This document shows, in pieces, positions 48,827 through 58,131 of a stretch of 64,000 bases of DNA (within the stretch, counting starts at the first letter, position 1; every line of letters starts with the position of its first letter). The position numbers were made by a program, and so were the translations under genes. This DNA comes from Enterobacter sp. GTDB taxonomy: Bacteria; Pseudomonadota; Gammaproteobacteria; Enterobacterales; Enterobacteriaceae. The notes under the pieces are model-generated. The model did no database searches. It saw only the letters and a list, made by a program, of their open reading frames with translations, and had not been told where the DNA came from. The stretch covers positions 53,329 to 117,328 of the forward strand of contig JALCNW010000006.1 in assembly GCA_022649305.1 (NCBI GenBank). The letters run 5' to 3'.

Positions 48827-49255
48827 TTAGTTCAGCTTGTAGTCCAGCGTAATTTCCGCCTTCAGGACCTGCGATACCGGGCAACCCGCTTTCGCTTTCT
48901 GAATGATGCCGTCAAACTGCTGTGGCTCAATGCCTGGTACGGTGACCTTACTTTGCAGCGCGATTTTGGTTATCGCAAAGCCGCCATCGGTTTTGTCCAG
49001 CGACACGTCCGCAGTGGTATCGATAGAATCCGCAGTATACCCAGCCTCACCCAGCATCAGGGACAGCGCCATCGAAAAACAGGCTGCATGCGCGGCACCT
49101 ATTAACTCTTCCGGGTTGGTCCCTTTTTCGCCTTCAAAACGGGTATTAAAGCCGTAAGGTTGCTGGTTCAGGACGCCGCTTTCGGTAGATACCGTGCCTT
49201 TACCCTTTTTAATATCACCAGACCAATGTGCCGAACCGTGTTTATGAATCGTCAT
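48827..49255 (-). CDS. osmC: Peroxiredoxin OsmC
   Basis: A 142-residue organic hydroperoxide reductase almost identical in motif to E. coli OsmC (MTIHKHGSAHWSGDIKKGKGT, EELIGAAHAACFSMALS with the peroxidatic Cys, KAGCPVSQVLKAEITLDY with the resolving Cys). It detoxifies fatty and organic peroxides. Expression under osmotic and stationary stress is expected. It sits in the osmC-bdm-sra-maeA-adhP block with several inserted genes. Confidence 0.95.
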   Translation of the reverse strand: MTIHKHGSAHWSGDIKKGKGTVSTESGVLNQQPYGFNTRFEGEKGTNPEELIGAAHAACFSMALSLMLGEAGYTADSIDTTADVSLDKTDGGFAITKIALQSKVTVPGIEPQQFDGIIQKAKAGCPVSQVLKAEITLDYKLN

Positions 49256-49338
49256 TCTTGCTCTCCTTTTGGCTTACAAAGGGTTAAGTATAGAACGTGG
49301 ATCCGGGGATGGGAGGAAGACAGAGAAGTCTTAGTCCA

Positions 49339-50385
49339 TCACGCGGTGAGTGACGCCATATCAATCACAAAACGATATTTCACATCGCTTTTGAGCATCC
49401 TTTCAAATGCGTCGTTAATCTCGGCCATCTTGATCACCTCGACGTCTGACGTAATACCGTGCTCACCGCAGAAATCGAGCATCTCCTGGGTTTCGGCAAT
49501 TCCCCCAATGCAGGAACCAGCAATGGATTTACGGCCAATAATCATTGGAACCGTGTTCACTGGCGGGTTATCCCCGAGGAAACCCACAAACACCAGCGTC
49601 CCGTCCAGCGTTAACGTCGACATATAAGGGTCGATATCATGAACGTACGGCACCGTGTCGATGATCAGGTTGAACTGATTAGCGACGGAAACCATCTGAT
49701 TATCATCCGTTGAATAGACAATCCGGTCGGCCCCTAAGCGTCGGGCATCGGCCTCTTTGCCGGGCGAGCGCGTGAATAGCGTCACTTCAGCCCCCAGACC
49801 GTGGGCCAGTTTAATGGCCATATGACCAAGCCCACCTAGCCCAATGACTGCAACCTTGCTGCCCTTACCAATATTCCAGTGACGCAGCGGCGACCAGGTG
49901 GTGATACCAGCGCACAACAGCGGTGCGGCGCTTTTCAGGTCCATATTTTGCGGAATGCGCAGCACGAAATCTTCGCTGGCAACGATGATTTGAGAATATC
50001 CACCGTAAGTAGGCCGTTGGTCAAAACGGTCATGACCGTTATAGGTTTGAATATTCCCTTCTTCGCAATACTGCTCAAGGCCCTGCTGACAGGGATGACA
50101 TTCGCGGCAGGAATCCACCATACAGCCGATACCCACCAGGTCATCTGCCTTGAATTTAGTGACACTGTCACCAATTGATTTTACACGGCCAATGATTTCA
50201 TGGCCCGGTACGATGGGATATTCGCTAAATCCCCAGTCGTTTCGAGCCTGATGGAGATCGGAATGGCAGACACCGCAGTACAGGATTTCGATAACCACGT
50301 CATCAGGACGCGGCTCGCGGCGCTCAAAGTTGAACGGTGCCAGTGGAGCCGTTGGCGTTTTTGCTGCATAACCCAAAACTTTCAT
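49339..50385 (-). CDS. NAD(P)-dependent zinc alcohol dehydrogenase (YahK/CAD type)
   Basis: A 348-residue medium-chain dehydrogenase of the cinnamyl/aldehyde reductase group. Catalytic zinc motifs are YCGVCHSDLHQARNDW and PIVPGHEIIGRV; the structural zinc cysteines are in GCMVDSCRECHPCQQGLEQYC; the cofactor loop is VIGLGGLGHMAIKLAHGLG. Related YahK proteins reduce a wide range of aldehydes with NADPH. Not assigned to a specific orthologue. It is separated from osmC and the LysR gene by normal gaps. Confidence 0.83.
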   Translation of the reverse strand: MKVLGYAAKTPTAPLAPFNFERREPRPDDVVIEILYCGVCHSDLHQARNDWGFSEYPIVPGHEIIGRVKSIGDSVTKFKADDLVGIGCMVDSCRECHPCQQGLEQYCEEGNIQTYNGHDRFDQRPTYGGYSQIIVASEDFVLRIPQNMDLKSAAPLLCAGITTWSPLRHWNIGKGSKVAVIGLGGLGHMAIKLAHGLGAEVTLFTRSPGKEADARRLGADRIVYSTDDNQMVSVANQFNLIIDTVPYVHDIDPYMSTLTLDGTLVFVGFLGDNPPVNTVPMIIGRKSIAGSCIGGIAETQEMLDFCGEHGITSDVEVIKMAEINDAFERMLKSDVKYRFVIDMASLTA

Positions 50386-50493
50386 CTCTCAACCTCACAT
50401 GATGGTGCTGCACAGAAGAACCCCAACCTACTGGAGCCCTTCCACGCTGACTATGGATAAAAGTGGAATAGCGTAATGAGCGTAGCTCATTAA

Positions 50494-51369
50494 TCAGGTG
50501 AGGCTGCGGACAAGTTCATCGAGAAACACGCGTTGCGCGGCAGGCTGAAAATCGCGTGACTGGTAAATTCCATAGATTGCCAGCGGCTTAGGCGTCAGTG
50601 CGGGCAACACGCAGACGAGCAAGCCGCTATCGATTGCCGATTGCGCTTCACTCTCCGGGAGCATTGCGATGCCACAGTGGTTGATGGCCGCCTCCAGCAA
50701 TAGCGCAGAAATGCTGGCGCTGAGGTTTCCACTTACCGCCACCGAGACCATTTCGCCCCCGGTCGTGAGAAAATTCCACGACTGCCCGGCAAAAAAACTG
50801 TAATGCAAACAGTTGTGTTGCGCCAACGCTTCCAGCGTTTGCGGGGTACCGTTGACGTCGAGGTAGCCAGGCGATGCGCAGAGCACCGAGCGGCACTCTC
50901 CCAGGCGACGGGCAATCATCCCCGGTTCCGGGTTATCCGTAATGCGGATCGCCACGTCGATACGTTCACCCACCAGACTCACCGGATGGTTATTCACATC
51001 CATTTCCACCCGAAGCGCGGGATAACGTGCCAGAAAAGCGGGCAGGACGGGAGCCACAATTTGCATCGCGGTGAAGTGCGCGCAAGCTACGCGCAGCGTG
51101 CCAGTGGGAGTATCTTTCGATGACTGGTCCTCAATTTCCTGCGACAGTCGCGACAAATTTCGGGTTTTCTGTAGCACCTGTTCCCCGGCTGATGTCAGAG
51201 TCAGCTTTCGCGTCGAACGATGGATCAGCCGGGTTCCCGCCCACTTTTCCATCTGCTCCAGGTAGCGACTCACCATAGGCCGCGAGATCCCAAGCGCCCG
51301 GGCGGCCGCACTTAAACTCCCCAATTCACATATCCGGTTATAGACCTGGGCTGCGATAACGCGATCCAT
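50494..51369 (-). CDS. LysR family transcriptional regulator
   Basis: A 291-residue LysR regulator: MDRVIAAQVYNRICELGSLSAAARALGISRPMVSRYLEQMEKWAGT (cited by its N-terminal helices, residues 1-46) is the HTH, followed by the effector domain with NPEPGMIARRLGECRSVLCASPGYL. The start at 51369 is preferred since GGAG lies 8 bases upstream and it matches the family N-terminus; the frame extends to 51450. It is divergent from a secreted MBL-fold gene over about 108 bases and is likely its regulator. Confidence 0.83.
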   Translation of the reverse strand: MDRVIAAQVYNRICELGSLSAAARALGISRPMVSRYLEQMEKWAGTRLIHRSTRKLTLTSAGEQVLQKTRNLSRLSQEIEDQSSKDTPTGTLRVACAHFTAMQIVAPVLPAFLARYPALRVEMDVNNHPVSLVGERIDVAIRITDNPEPGMIARRLGECRSVLCASPGYLDVNGTPQTLEALAQHNCLHYSFFAGQSWNFLTTGGEMVSVAVSGNLSASISALLLEAAINHCGIAMLPESEAQSAIDSGLLVCVLPALTPKPLAIYGIYQSRDFQPAAQRVFLDELVRSLT

Positions 51370-51477
51370 TCCTGCGACTCCATCTGCTCGATTTATGAAA
51401 CTAAGCATGTCTTGTTTCAGGAATTCTGGCAAATGAAGAGATCCGTACAATAGAGACTTTCCTAAAACAGAGACATT

Positions 51478-52332
51478 ATGATGAAGCTTACTCGCCTTGC
51501 CCTGCTCACTTCCCTTTTCACTCCTGCCGTTTTCGCCGCGCCTCTGACCCTGGACACCTATAACCCACAGGACAAAGGCATTTTTGCCGTTTCGTCAACG
51601 CTGGTTTCCGGGCCAAAAGAAGCGGTGCTCTTTGATGCTCAATTCAGCGTGAAAGAGGGTGAAGCGCTGGTTGATAAAATTCGTCGCAGCGGCAAAACGT
51701 TAAATAAAATTGTGATTACCTCCGGAGATCCTGATTTCTACTTTGGTCTGCAACCGCTGGTTAAAGCCTTCCCAAATGCAAAAGTGGTAGCGACTCAGCA
51801 CGTGGTTGACCATATCAAAGAAACCAAAGATGCCAAACTGGCCTTCTGGGGCCCACAGATGAAAGACGGTGCGCCAACGAAACTGATTGTCCCGCAGGTT
51901 ATCGCTTCAACGACGTTTATGGTGGATGGCGAGAAAATCGAAATTAAACAGCCTGACAGCTACGCCGCTTACGTCTGGGTTCCTTCTGCAAAAGCCATCC
52001 TGGGCGGGACCGGCGTGTCGTGGGGCATCCACCTCTGGACTGCCGATACGCAGACCAAAGAGAGCCGTCAGCAGTGGTTGACTACGCTTGATGAGATGTC
52101 GGCCCTCAATCCTGAGCGCGTCATTCCTGGGCACTACCTTGGGACACCACCCGCTGGTCTCGACGCTGTGAATTTCACCCGCACCTATTTACAGCAGTTT
52201 GAACAGGCGCTGGCGGAAAATAAAAGCTCCGCACAGGTGATTACCGCGATGAAAAAGCAGTGGCCAGACCTGGCAGAAGAGAGTTCGCTGGAGCTGAGTG
52301 CCAAAGTCAATACCGGCGAAATGAAGTGGTAA
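51478..52332 (+). CDS. Secreted MBL-fold protein with altered metal motif (Vmh-like)
   Basis: A 284-residue protein with a signal peptide (1-20, cut after FAA) and a metallo-beta-lactamase fold. The canonical HxHxDH zinc motif is replaced by the sequence SGDPDFYFG after VIT (~residues 84-92): the histidines are missing. A downstream His in PERVIPGHYLG remains. This variant is seen in the Vmh subgroup. Catalysis with zinc as in classical MBLs is therefore doubtful, although a modified site is possible. Divergent from the LysR regulator; periplasmic. Confidence 0.75.
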   Translation: MMKLTRLALLTSLFTPAVFAAPLTLDTYNPQDKGIFAVSSTLVSGPKEAVLFDAQFSVKEGEALVDKIRRSGKTLNKIVITSGDPDFYFGLQPLVKAFPNAKVVATQHVVDHIKETKDAKLAFWGPQMKDGAPTKLIVPQVIASTTFMVDGEKIEIKQPDSYAAYVWVPSAKAILGGTGVSWGIHLWTADTQTKESRQQWLTTLDEMSALNPERVIPGHYLGTPPAGLDAVNFTRTYLQQFEQALAENKSSAQVITAMKKQWPDLAEESSLELSAKVNTGEMKW

Positions 52333-52344
52333 AACGCTAATTCC

Positions 52345-52377
52345 CCCCTGCTATATTTAATATATTTATAGCAGGGG
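52345..52377 (+). terminator. Hairpin after the MBL-fold gene
   Basis: A perfect 11-bp stem CCCCTGCTATA (52345-52355) and TATAGCAGGGG (52367-52377) with an 11-base AT loop lies 13 bases past the stop. No U-run follows, but the stem is long. The remaining 52378-52543 gap shows nothing I can assign. Confidence 0.6.
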
Positions 52378-52543
52378 AAATATGAATAACCCCGAACCTG
52401 ACAAGGATGAATAAAAAGCGTTAATTATGATATTTTTATTTCCAGGATGAATCTGAACCACAGCGGAATAAATATTTGCCATTGTGAATGCGAATTACAA
52501 TTTGCAAACCGGAACATTACACAGATAACGACACGGAGGCAGC

Positions 52544-52759
52544 ATGTTTACTCATTACTCAGCAAATACTCATTCCGCACAACCGGCCCTGGTAAACGCT
52601 ATTGAACAAGGCTTACGCGCAGAACATGGCGCGGTCACTGAAGATGACATTTTGATGGAACTCACCCGTTGGGTAGAAGCCTCTGATAATGACATCCTCA
52701 GTGATATTTATCAGCAGACAATTAACTACGTCGTGAGTGGTCAACATACCCCTCTGTAA
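52544..52759 (+). CDS. bdm: Biofilm-dependent modulation protein Bdm
   Basis: A 71-residue protein matching E. coli Bdm along its length (PALVNAIEQGLRAEHGAVTEDDILMELTRWVEASDNDILSDIYQQTINYVVSGQH, cited by its ends). Bdm affects flagella and biofilm genes and its transcript is RcsB-controlled and RNase III-cleaved in E. coli. A GGAGG-like site (GGAGGCAGC) lies ahead of the ATG. It precedes sra as in E. coli. Confidence 0.93.
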   Translation: MFTHYSANTHSAQPALVNAIEQGLRAEHGAVTEDDILMELTRWVEASDNDILSDIYQQTINYVVSGQHTPL

Positions 52760-52852
52760 AAACCTGCTATGCTGGATCGGCAACCTAAAGGGTATATTTC
52801 GTTTGCGAAAGCAAACTTGTCCTTAAAACTATCAACAGGATTGAGGCGTCAT

Positions 52853-52990
52853 ATGAAATCGAACCGTAAGGCACGTCATATTTTGGGATTGAACTACAAG
52901 CTCTCTAATCAGCGTAAAGTGGTGATTGAGGGCAACAATGAAACCGTAGTGACCCATGCGTCCGGCAGAAAACGCCACGCAGACAAATAA
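52853..52990 (+). CDS. sra: Stationary-phase ribosome-associated protein Sra (S22)
   Basis: A 45-residue basic protein ([20 protein letters not shown]..., ending GRKRHADK) that matches E. coli Sra, formerly RpsV, which joins the 30S subunit in stationary phase. The ATG at 52853 is the family start; an upstream in-frame start at 52769 would add 28 residues without match. A clear terminator follows. Confidence 0.92.
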   Translation: MKSNRKARHILGLNYKLSNQRKVVIEGNNETVVTHASGRKRHADK

Positions 52991-53011
52991 GATCCCGCGT
53001 ACGACTGACGA

Positions 53012-53039
53012 CACCATCGGCAAAACCGATGGTGTTTTT
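53012..53039 (+). terminator. Intrinsic terminator after sra
   Basis: Perfect 9-bp stem CACCATCGG (53012-53020) and CCGATGGTG (53026-53034), loop CAAAA, then TTTTT (53035-53039). Confidence 0.93.
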
Positions 53040-53167
53040 GTTTGTGCGTTGAGGTAATTCATATTCACCTCCTTTATAATACCAGCCGACCCAACTCCCT
53101 GGCAGTAAGCCAGAAAGATGACAAATGACAGTGCCAGGGACGGATACCCAAAAATCGAGTGAGTAAC

Positions 53168-54865
53168 ATGGACAATAACGCCAAGAAACATCGTTCCCTT
53201 TACATCCCGTACGCTGGCCCGGTTCTGCTGGAGTTCCCGCTGCTGAACAAAGGCAGCGCTTTCAGCATGGAAGAGCGTGGAAGCTTTAACCTCCTCGGTC
53301 TGCTTCCCGAAGTGGTTGAGACCATTGAAGAACAAGCGGAACGCGCCTGGATCCAGTACCAGGGTTTCAAAACCGAGATAGACAAACACATCTACCTGCG
53401 CAACATCCAGGACACTAACGAAACCCTCTTCTACCGACTGGTACAAAATCATCTCGAAGAGATGATGCCGGTTATCTATACCCCTACGGTGGGTGCCGCC
53501 TGCGAACGTTTCTCCGAAATTTATCGACGTTCGCGCGGGGTCTTTATCTCCTATCAGAATCGTCACAACATGGACGATATTCTGCAAAACGTGCCGAACC
53601 ACAACATCAAAGTGATCGTGGTAACCGACGGTGAGCGTATTTTGGGTCTGGGCGACCAGGGCATTGGTGGTATGGGGATCCCTATTGGGAAACTGTCACT
53701 CTACACCGCCTGCGGCGGCATTAGCCCGGCGTACACCCTGCCGGTGGTGCTGGATGTCGGGACTAACAACCAGCAGTTGCTGACCGACCCGCTGTATATG
53801 GGATGGCGTCACCCGCGTATTACCGATGATGAGTATTACCAGTTTGTTGATGACTTTATCCAGGCGGTAAAACAACGCTGGCCGGACGTACTTCTGCAGT
53901 TCGAAGACTTTGCGCAGAAAAACGCCATGCCGCTGCTTAACCGCTATCGTGACGACATTTGCTCCTTCAACGACGATATTCAGGGTACCGCAGCTGTCAC
54001 CGCCGGTACGCTTATCGCCGCCAGTCGCGCGGCTGGTAGCCAACTGAGCTACCAGAAGATTGTCTTCCTGGGTGCAGGTTCTGCCGGTTGCGGGATCGCC
54101 GAGCAGATCATTGCGCAAACCCAGCGCGAAGGTTTAAGCGAGGAGCTGGCTCGTTCTCGCGTGTTCATGGTTGACCGCTTCGGCCTGCTGACCGACGCCA
54201 TGCCAAATCTGCTGCCGTTCCAGAACAAGCTGGTGCAAAAGCGCGACAACCTGAAAAATTGGGATACCGATAACGAAGTGCTCTCCCTGTTGGACGTGGT
54301 GCGCAACGTTAAGCCCGATATTCTGATTGGCGTTTCTGGACAAACCGGCCTGTTCACCGAAGAAATTATTCGCGAGATGCACAAGCATTGTGAACGCCCG
54401 ATCGTTATGCCGCTGTCTAACCCTACCTCTCGTGTCGAAGCCACGCCCCAGGACATCATCGCCTGGACGGAAGGCAACGCGCTGGTCGCTACCGGCAGCC
54501 CGTTCGATCCGGTTATCTGGAAAGACAAGCTCTACCCGATTGCGCAGTGCAACAACTCGTACATCTTCCCGGGGATTGGCCTGGGCGTGATTGCCTCTGG
54601 TGCAAAACGTATCACAGACGAAATGCTGATGTCCGCGAGTGAAACGCTGGCAAAACATTCACCGCTGGTGAACAACGGCGAAGGGCTGGTTCTGCCCGAG
54701 TTAAAGGATATCCATAAGGTTTCTCGCGCGATTGCCTTTGCGGTCGGGAAGATGGCTCAGCAACAAGGTGTTGCGGTGAAAACCTCTGCCGACGCGCTGC
54801 AACAAGCTATTGATGAGAACTTCTGGATGCCGGAGTACCGCAGCTACCGTCGTACCTCGATTTAA
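53168..54865 (+). CDS. maeA: NAD-dependent malic enzyme MaeA
   Basis: A 565-residue enzyme decarboxylating malate to pyruvate with NAD+, same length as E. coli MaeA (SfcA) and nearly identical: [43 protein letters not shown], the metal-binding [34 protein letters not shown] region, and cofactor loop [15 protein letters not shown]. The ATG at 53168 is chosen to match the family length; a GTG at 53159 is also in frame. Confidence 0.95.
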   Translation: MDNNAKKHRSLYIPYAGPVLLEFPLLNKGSAFSMEERGSFNLLGLLPEVVETIEEQAERAWIQYQGFKTEIDKHIYLRNIQDTNETLFYRLVQNHLEEMMPVIYTPTVGAACERFSEIYRRSRGVFISYQNRHNMDDILQNVPNHNIKVIVVTDGERILGLGDQGIGGMGIPIGKLSLYTACGGISPAYTLPVVLDVGTNNQQLLTDPLYMGWRHPRITDDEYYQFVDDFIQAVKQRWPDVLLQFEDFAQKNAMPLLNRYRDDICSFNDDIQGTAAVTAGTLIAASRAAGSQLSYQKIVFLGAGSAGCGIAEQIIAQTQREGLSEELARSRVFMVDRFGLLTDAMPNLLPFQNKLVQKRDNLKNWDTDNEVLSLLDVVRNVKPDILIGVSGQTGLFTEEIIREMHKHCERPIVMPLSNPTSRVEATPQDIIAWTEGNALVATGSPFDPVIWKDKLYPIAQCNNSYIFPGIGLGVIASGAKRITDEMLMSASETLAKHSPLVNNGEGLVLPELKDIHKVSRAIAFAVGKMAQQQGVAVKTSADALQQAIDENFWMPEYRSYRRTSI

Positions 54866-54872
54866 ACCTAAA

Positions 54873-54896
54873 AAGGCAACGAAAGTTGCCTTTTTT
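54873..54896 (+). terminator. Intrinsic terminator after maeA
   Basis: AAGGCAAC (54873-54880) pairs with GTTGCCTT (54885-54892) around a GAAA loop and continues into a T-run ending 54896, 8 bases after the maeA stop. Confidence 0.93.
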
Positions 54897-54955
54897 AATG
54901 TTCCCGTTACACTCTCAGAATACATTAACCAACTGAATATATAAGGAGGACTCTT

Positions 54956-55039
54956 ATGCTGTACTGTGAAATTTTCAATTTTTCACATACTTTAGGCGAT
55001 CGCATCGACTCAAGCGTTATCGATATCGTGCTGCGATAA
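54956..55039 (+). CDS. Candidate 27-residue leader peptide upstream of ABC-F
   Basis: An ATG at 54956 preceded by a perfect AAGGAGGA (54943-54950) opens a 27-codon ORF beginning MLYCEIFNFSHTLGDR and ending in a stop at 55037-55039. The ribosome site is far stronger than that of the ABC-F gene downstream. Its stop codon lies within the left arm of a long-range stem (55034-55041). The layout, strong short ORF then alternative hairpins then antibiotic-type ABC-F ATPase, is that of ribosome-stalling attenuators. I recognise no homologue. Confidence 0.6.
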   Translation: MLYCEIFNFSHTLGDRIDSSVIDIVLR

Positions 55040-55132
55040 CTTCTGCTTGAGCGAAGACAACTTATCCTGATTCCCTTCCCTCAGGCTTACTGAGTTATCG
55101 TCAGCGATGTTTGACGAGGCATTCCCATGCCT
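55034..55132 (+). promoter_or_regulatory. Leader hairpins before the ABC-F gene (attenuator candidate)
   Basis: Three paired elements lie between the leader ORF and the ABC-F start. CGATAACT (55034-55041) pairs with AGTTATCG (55093-55100). CCTGA (55066-55070) pairs with TCAGG (55081-55085). AGGCAT (55117-55122) pairs with ATGCCT (55127-55132) around a TCCC loop. The first arm overlaps the leader stop codon, so a stalled ribosome would break the long stem. The last stem contains the ATG of a 6-codon ORF (55127-55147) that runs up to the ABC-F start. Confidence 0.6.
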
Positions 55133-55154
55133 GTAACTCTTGAGTAAGCAACAA

Positions 55155-56864
55155 ATGAGCACATTACTAACTGCACAATCTCTCCGTGTTGATACTGCGT
55201 TTGGAACGCTTTTCGACTCGCTCTCGTTTACCCTGAAGAAAGGTGACCGCATTGGTCTGCTGGGCGATAACGGCTGCGGTAAAAGCACCCTGCTGAAAGT
55301 CCTGGATGGCACCGACTCACCCGCCGTCGGCTCGGTAGCCTTAGCCGGACACTGCCTGATGGCCCGCATTGAACAGCATCTGCCTGAGTCCGTTTTCCCG
55401 CTCACCATGCTGGATGCCGTACTGACTCAACTCCCCCTCGCCGAACGCGACAGCCTTCGCTGGAAAGCTGAAACACTGCTCGCGGGGATGGGCTTTAGCC
55501 CGCAGGATACCGGTCTGCAAACGGCCACCTTAAGCGGCGGGCAACACACGCGTTTACTGCTTGCCCGCGCGCTCGTTAACGATCCCGACCTGCTGTTGCT
55601 GGACGAACCGAGTAACCACCTCGATCTCCCTACCATGCTGTGGCTGGAGCAGTTTTTGCAGACCTGGTCCGGCAGCTTTGTGCTGGTGTCCCACGACAGG
55701 CAACTGTTAGATGCGGTCACCAATAAAAGCTGGATCCTGCGCGATAAAACCGTGCATGACTTCGCGCTTCCCTGCACCGCGGCGCGCCGTGCGCTGGCGG
55801 CAAAAGACGAGAGCGATGCCCTGCGACATAAAGCCGAACAAAAAGAGATCGATCGCGTTGCGGCCAGCGCCAAAAGACTGGCAACCTGGGGCAAGGTTTA
55901 CGACAACGAAGATCTGGCCCGCAAAGCCAAACAGATGGAAAAACAGGTCGATCGCCTGAAGGAGAGCCAGACCTGCCTCACGGCGGGAAGCCAGTGGACG
56001 TTAACTCTGCACGGTGATGCGCTGAGAGCCGATCGTCTGCTGGAAATGGACACACTTGCCGTGCCGCCAGCACCGGGCCTGCCTGCGCTCTTTTGCGTGG
56101 ACATGGCGAGACTCAAAAGCGGCGACCGGGTAGCGATTGTCGGGCACAACGGCTGCGGAAAATCATCTTTAATGAAGCTAATCTGGCAGCAATTTTGGGC
56201 CGAAAAACACGCAGGTGAACTGAAAATCCATCCACGCGTCACGCTCGGCTACTATGACCAGACGCTGCGTCAACTACCGGATGATGCTTCGCTGCTCGAC
56301 GCGCTCGAGCCCTTCGCACCTGACCCGCAGGATCGCAAAATGGCGCTGATTAGTTCGGGCTTCCCCTGGGCACGGCACGGGCAAAAAGTCAGTGTCCTGA
56401 GCGGCGGCGAACGTTCGCGCCTGCTATTTGTGGGGCTGACGCTGGCACGCTATAGCTTGTTGATGCTCGACGAACCCACCAACCACCTGGATATGGAAGG
56501 CAAAGAGGCATTAGCCCACACGTTGAATCAGTTCGAAGGCGGCGTGCTGCTGGTGAGTCATGACCGGCAGTTAATTAGCCAAAGCTGTAATCGGTTCTGG
56601 CTGGTTGAAAACGGCATGCTGACTGAATGGCATGATGCTGAAGCGGTGTTTGAGCGCCTACGGGACAAGAGTGGGCTGACACATTCGGTCATGCCGTTAC
56701 CTGTCGCCAGCGCTGGGCACCGGGAAAGCGACGATATCCTGGAAAGACTGGTCACTCTGGAAACACTGCTGGCTGAGGATTTGGCGCGCAAACCAAAGCA
56801 TCAAAAACGCCAGCTTCAGGCGCAATGGCAGGATGAAATTAAGGCCTTGGAAGCGCAACTGTAA
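55155..56864 (+). CDS. ABC-F family ATP-binding protein
   Basis: A 569-residue protein with two ABC domains and no membrane segment, the ABC-F (translation factor/ribosome protection) layout. Domain 1: Walker A GDNGCGKSTL, signature LSGGQHTRLLLARAL, Walker B LLLLDEPSNHLDL. A linker rich in charged helix (RHKAEQKEIDRVAAS...ARKAKQMEKQVDRLKE, the P-site tRNA interaction motif region) joins domain 2: GHNGCGKSSL, LSGGERSRLLF, MLDEPTNHLDM. It is not EttA, Uup, YbiT or YheS. Start ATG at 55155; an alternative TTG at 55140 exists. A leader-like region upstream suggests antibiotic-responsive control. It is inserted between maeA and adhP relative to E. coli. Confidence 0.85.
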   Translation: MSTLLTAQSLRVDTAFGTLFDSLSFTLKKGDRIGLLGDNGCGKSTLLKVLDGTDSPAVGSVALAGHCLMARIEQHLPESVFPLTMLDAVLTQLPLAERDSLRWKAETLLAGMGFSPQDTGLQTATLSGGQHTRLLLARALVNDPDLLLLDEPSNHLDLPTMLWLEQFLQTWSGSFVLVSHDRQLLDAVTNKSWILRDKTVHDFALPCTAARRALAAKDESDALRHKAEQKEIDRVAASAKRLATWGKVYDNEDLARKAKQMEKQVDRLKESQTCLTAGSQWTLTLHGDALRADRLLEMDTLAVPPAPGLPALFCVDMARLKSGDRVAIVGHNGCGKSSLMKLIWQQFWAEKHAGELKIHPRVTLGYYDQTLRQLPDDASLLDALEPFAPDPQDRKMALISSGFPWARHGQKVSVLSGGERSRLLFVGLTLARYSLLMLDEPTNHLDMEGKEALAHTLNQFEGGVLLVSHDRQLISQSCNRFWLVENGMLTEWHDAEAVFERLRDKSGLTHSVMPLPVASAGHRESDDILERLVTLETLLAEDLARKPKHQKRQLQAQWQDEIKALEAQL

Positions 56865-56869
56865 GCCTG

Positions 56870-56899
56870 AGCCCGTCGGTGCAAATCGTCGGGCTTTTT
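56870..56899 (+). terminator. Intrinsic terminator after the ABC-F gene
   Basis: Stem AGCCCG (56870-56875) with CGGGCT (56890-56895), then a T-run to 56899, 6 bases past the stop. Confidence 0.75.
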
Positions 56900-57081
56900 C
56901 GTTGCCTGGTTACCACATACTTTGTATGGGTTAATCTCATTATTTCCGCAACAAATGTTCATAAAGACGATGAAATTATTACATTGTGTTGCAAACGCCT
57001 TGCATAAGTGACTCAAACAACTAATTCTGAAGGAGTAGAACACCTGCTGTGCAGAATCTCATCATGAACAAGGAGAAACAT

Positions 57082-58092
57082 ATGAAAGCTGCTGTTGTCA
57101 CTCAGGACCATCAGGTCAATGTCACCGAAAAAACGCTACGTTCTCTGGAACATGGCGAAGCGTTACTGTCAATGGAATGCTGCGGCGTTTGCCATACCGA
57201 TCTTCACGTTAAGAACGGTGATTTTGGTGACAAAACCGGGGTTATTTTGGGCCATGAGGGGATTGGGATCGTAAAAGCAATCGGCCCGGGTGTTAAATCA
57301 CTTAAAGTGGGCGATCGCGCCAGCGTCGCCTGGTTTTTCGAAGGTTGCGGTCACTGCGAATACTGTAACGCCGGCAACGAGACGCTCTGCCGCGATGTGA
57401 AGAACGCTGGATATTCCGTAGATGGCGGTATGGCTGAAGAGTGTATTGTGGTTGCAGACTACGCGGTGAAAGTGCCGGATGGTCTGGAATCCGCTGCTGC
57501 CAGCAGTATTACCTGCGCTGGCGTCACAACTTATAAAGCGGTGAAAATCTCTCACATTAAGCCAGGCCAATGGATTGCCATTTATGGTCTGGGTGGTTTG
57601 GGTAATCTTGCGCTGCAATACGCGAAAAACGTCTTTAATGCCAAAGTGATTGCTATTGACGTCAATGACGAACAGTTAAAACTGGCCGCCGAGATGGGAG
57701 CCGATTTAACCGTTAACTCCCGCACAGAAGACGCCGCGAAAGTGATTCAGGAAAAAACCGGTGGCGCGCATGCCGCTGTGGTCACTGCGGTGGCAAAAGC
57801 GGCATTCAACTCAGCGGTAGATGCCGTACGTGCAGGTGGACGCGTGGTGGCGGTCGGTCTTCCGCCAGAGTCAATGAGCCTGGACATCCCGCGTCTGGTG
57901 CTTGATGGTATTCAGGTCGTCGGTTCGCTGGTGGGAACACGTCAGGATCTGATTGAAGCTTTCCAGTTTGCAGCCGAAGGCAAAGTGGTGCCAAAAGTTA
58001 CGATGCGCCCGATGGAAGACATCAATGCCATCTTTAAAGAGATGGAGCAAGGACAGATCCGCGGTCGTATGGTTATCGATCTGCGCTCTTAA
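57082..58092 (+). CDS. adhP: Alcohol dehydrogenase AdhP
   Basis: A 336-residue zinc alcohol dehydrogenase matching E. coli AdhP: catalytic zinc motif [27 protein letters not shown], structural cysteines [18 protein letters not shown], cofactor loop [17 protein letters not shown]. It uses NAD+ on ethanol and other primary alcohols. ATG at 57082 (MKAAVV) has AAGGAGAAA upstream and matches E. coli. Alternative in-frame starts lie at 57049 and 57064. Confidence 0.95.
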   Translation: MKAAVVTQDHQVNVTEKTLRSLEHGEALLSMECCGVCHTDLHVKNGDFGDKTGVILGHEGIGIVKAIGPGVKSLKVGDRASVAWFFEGCGHCEYCNAGNETLCRDVKNAGYSVDGGMAEECIVVADYAVKVPDGLESAAASSITCAGVTTYKAVKISHIKPGQWIAIYGLGGLGNLALQYAKNVFNAKVIAIDVNDEQLKLAAEMGADLTVNSRTEDAAKVIQEKTGGAHAAVVTAVAKAAFNSAVDAVRAGGRVVAVGLPPESMSLDIPRLVLDGIQVVGSLVGTRQDLIEAFQFAAEGKVVPKVTMRPMEDINAIFKEMEQGQIRGRMVIDLRS

Positions 58093-58131
58093 ACCTGGAT
58101 GGCCCTTTCCGATGATGGAGAGGGCTTCACG

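Noticed and set aside
53012..53039. Possible small RNA at the sra 3' end
   Set aside because: The hairpin with T-run is an ordinary terminator; no separate promoter is seen.
52832..53602. 256-codon minus-strand frame across sra and maeA
   Set aside because: It crosses two well supported genes and a terminator, and has no family resemblance.
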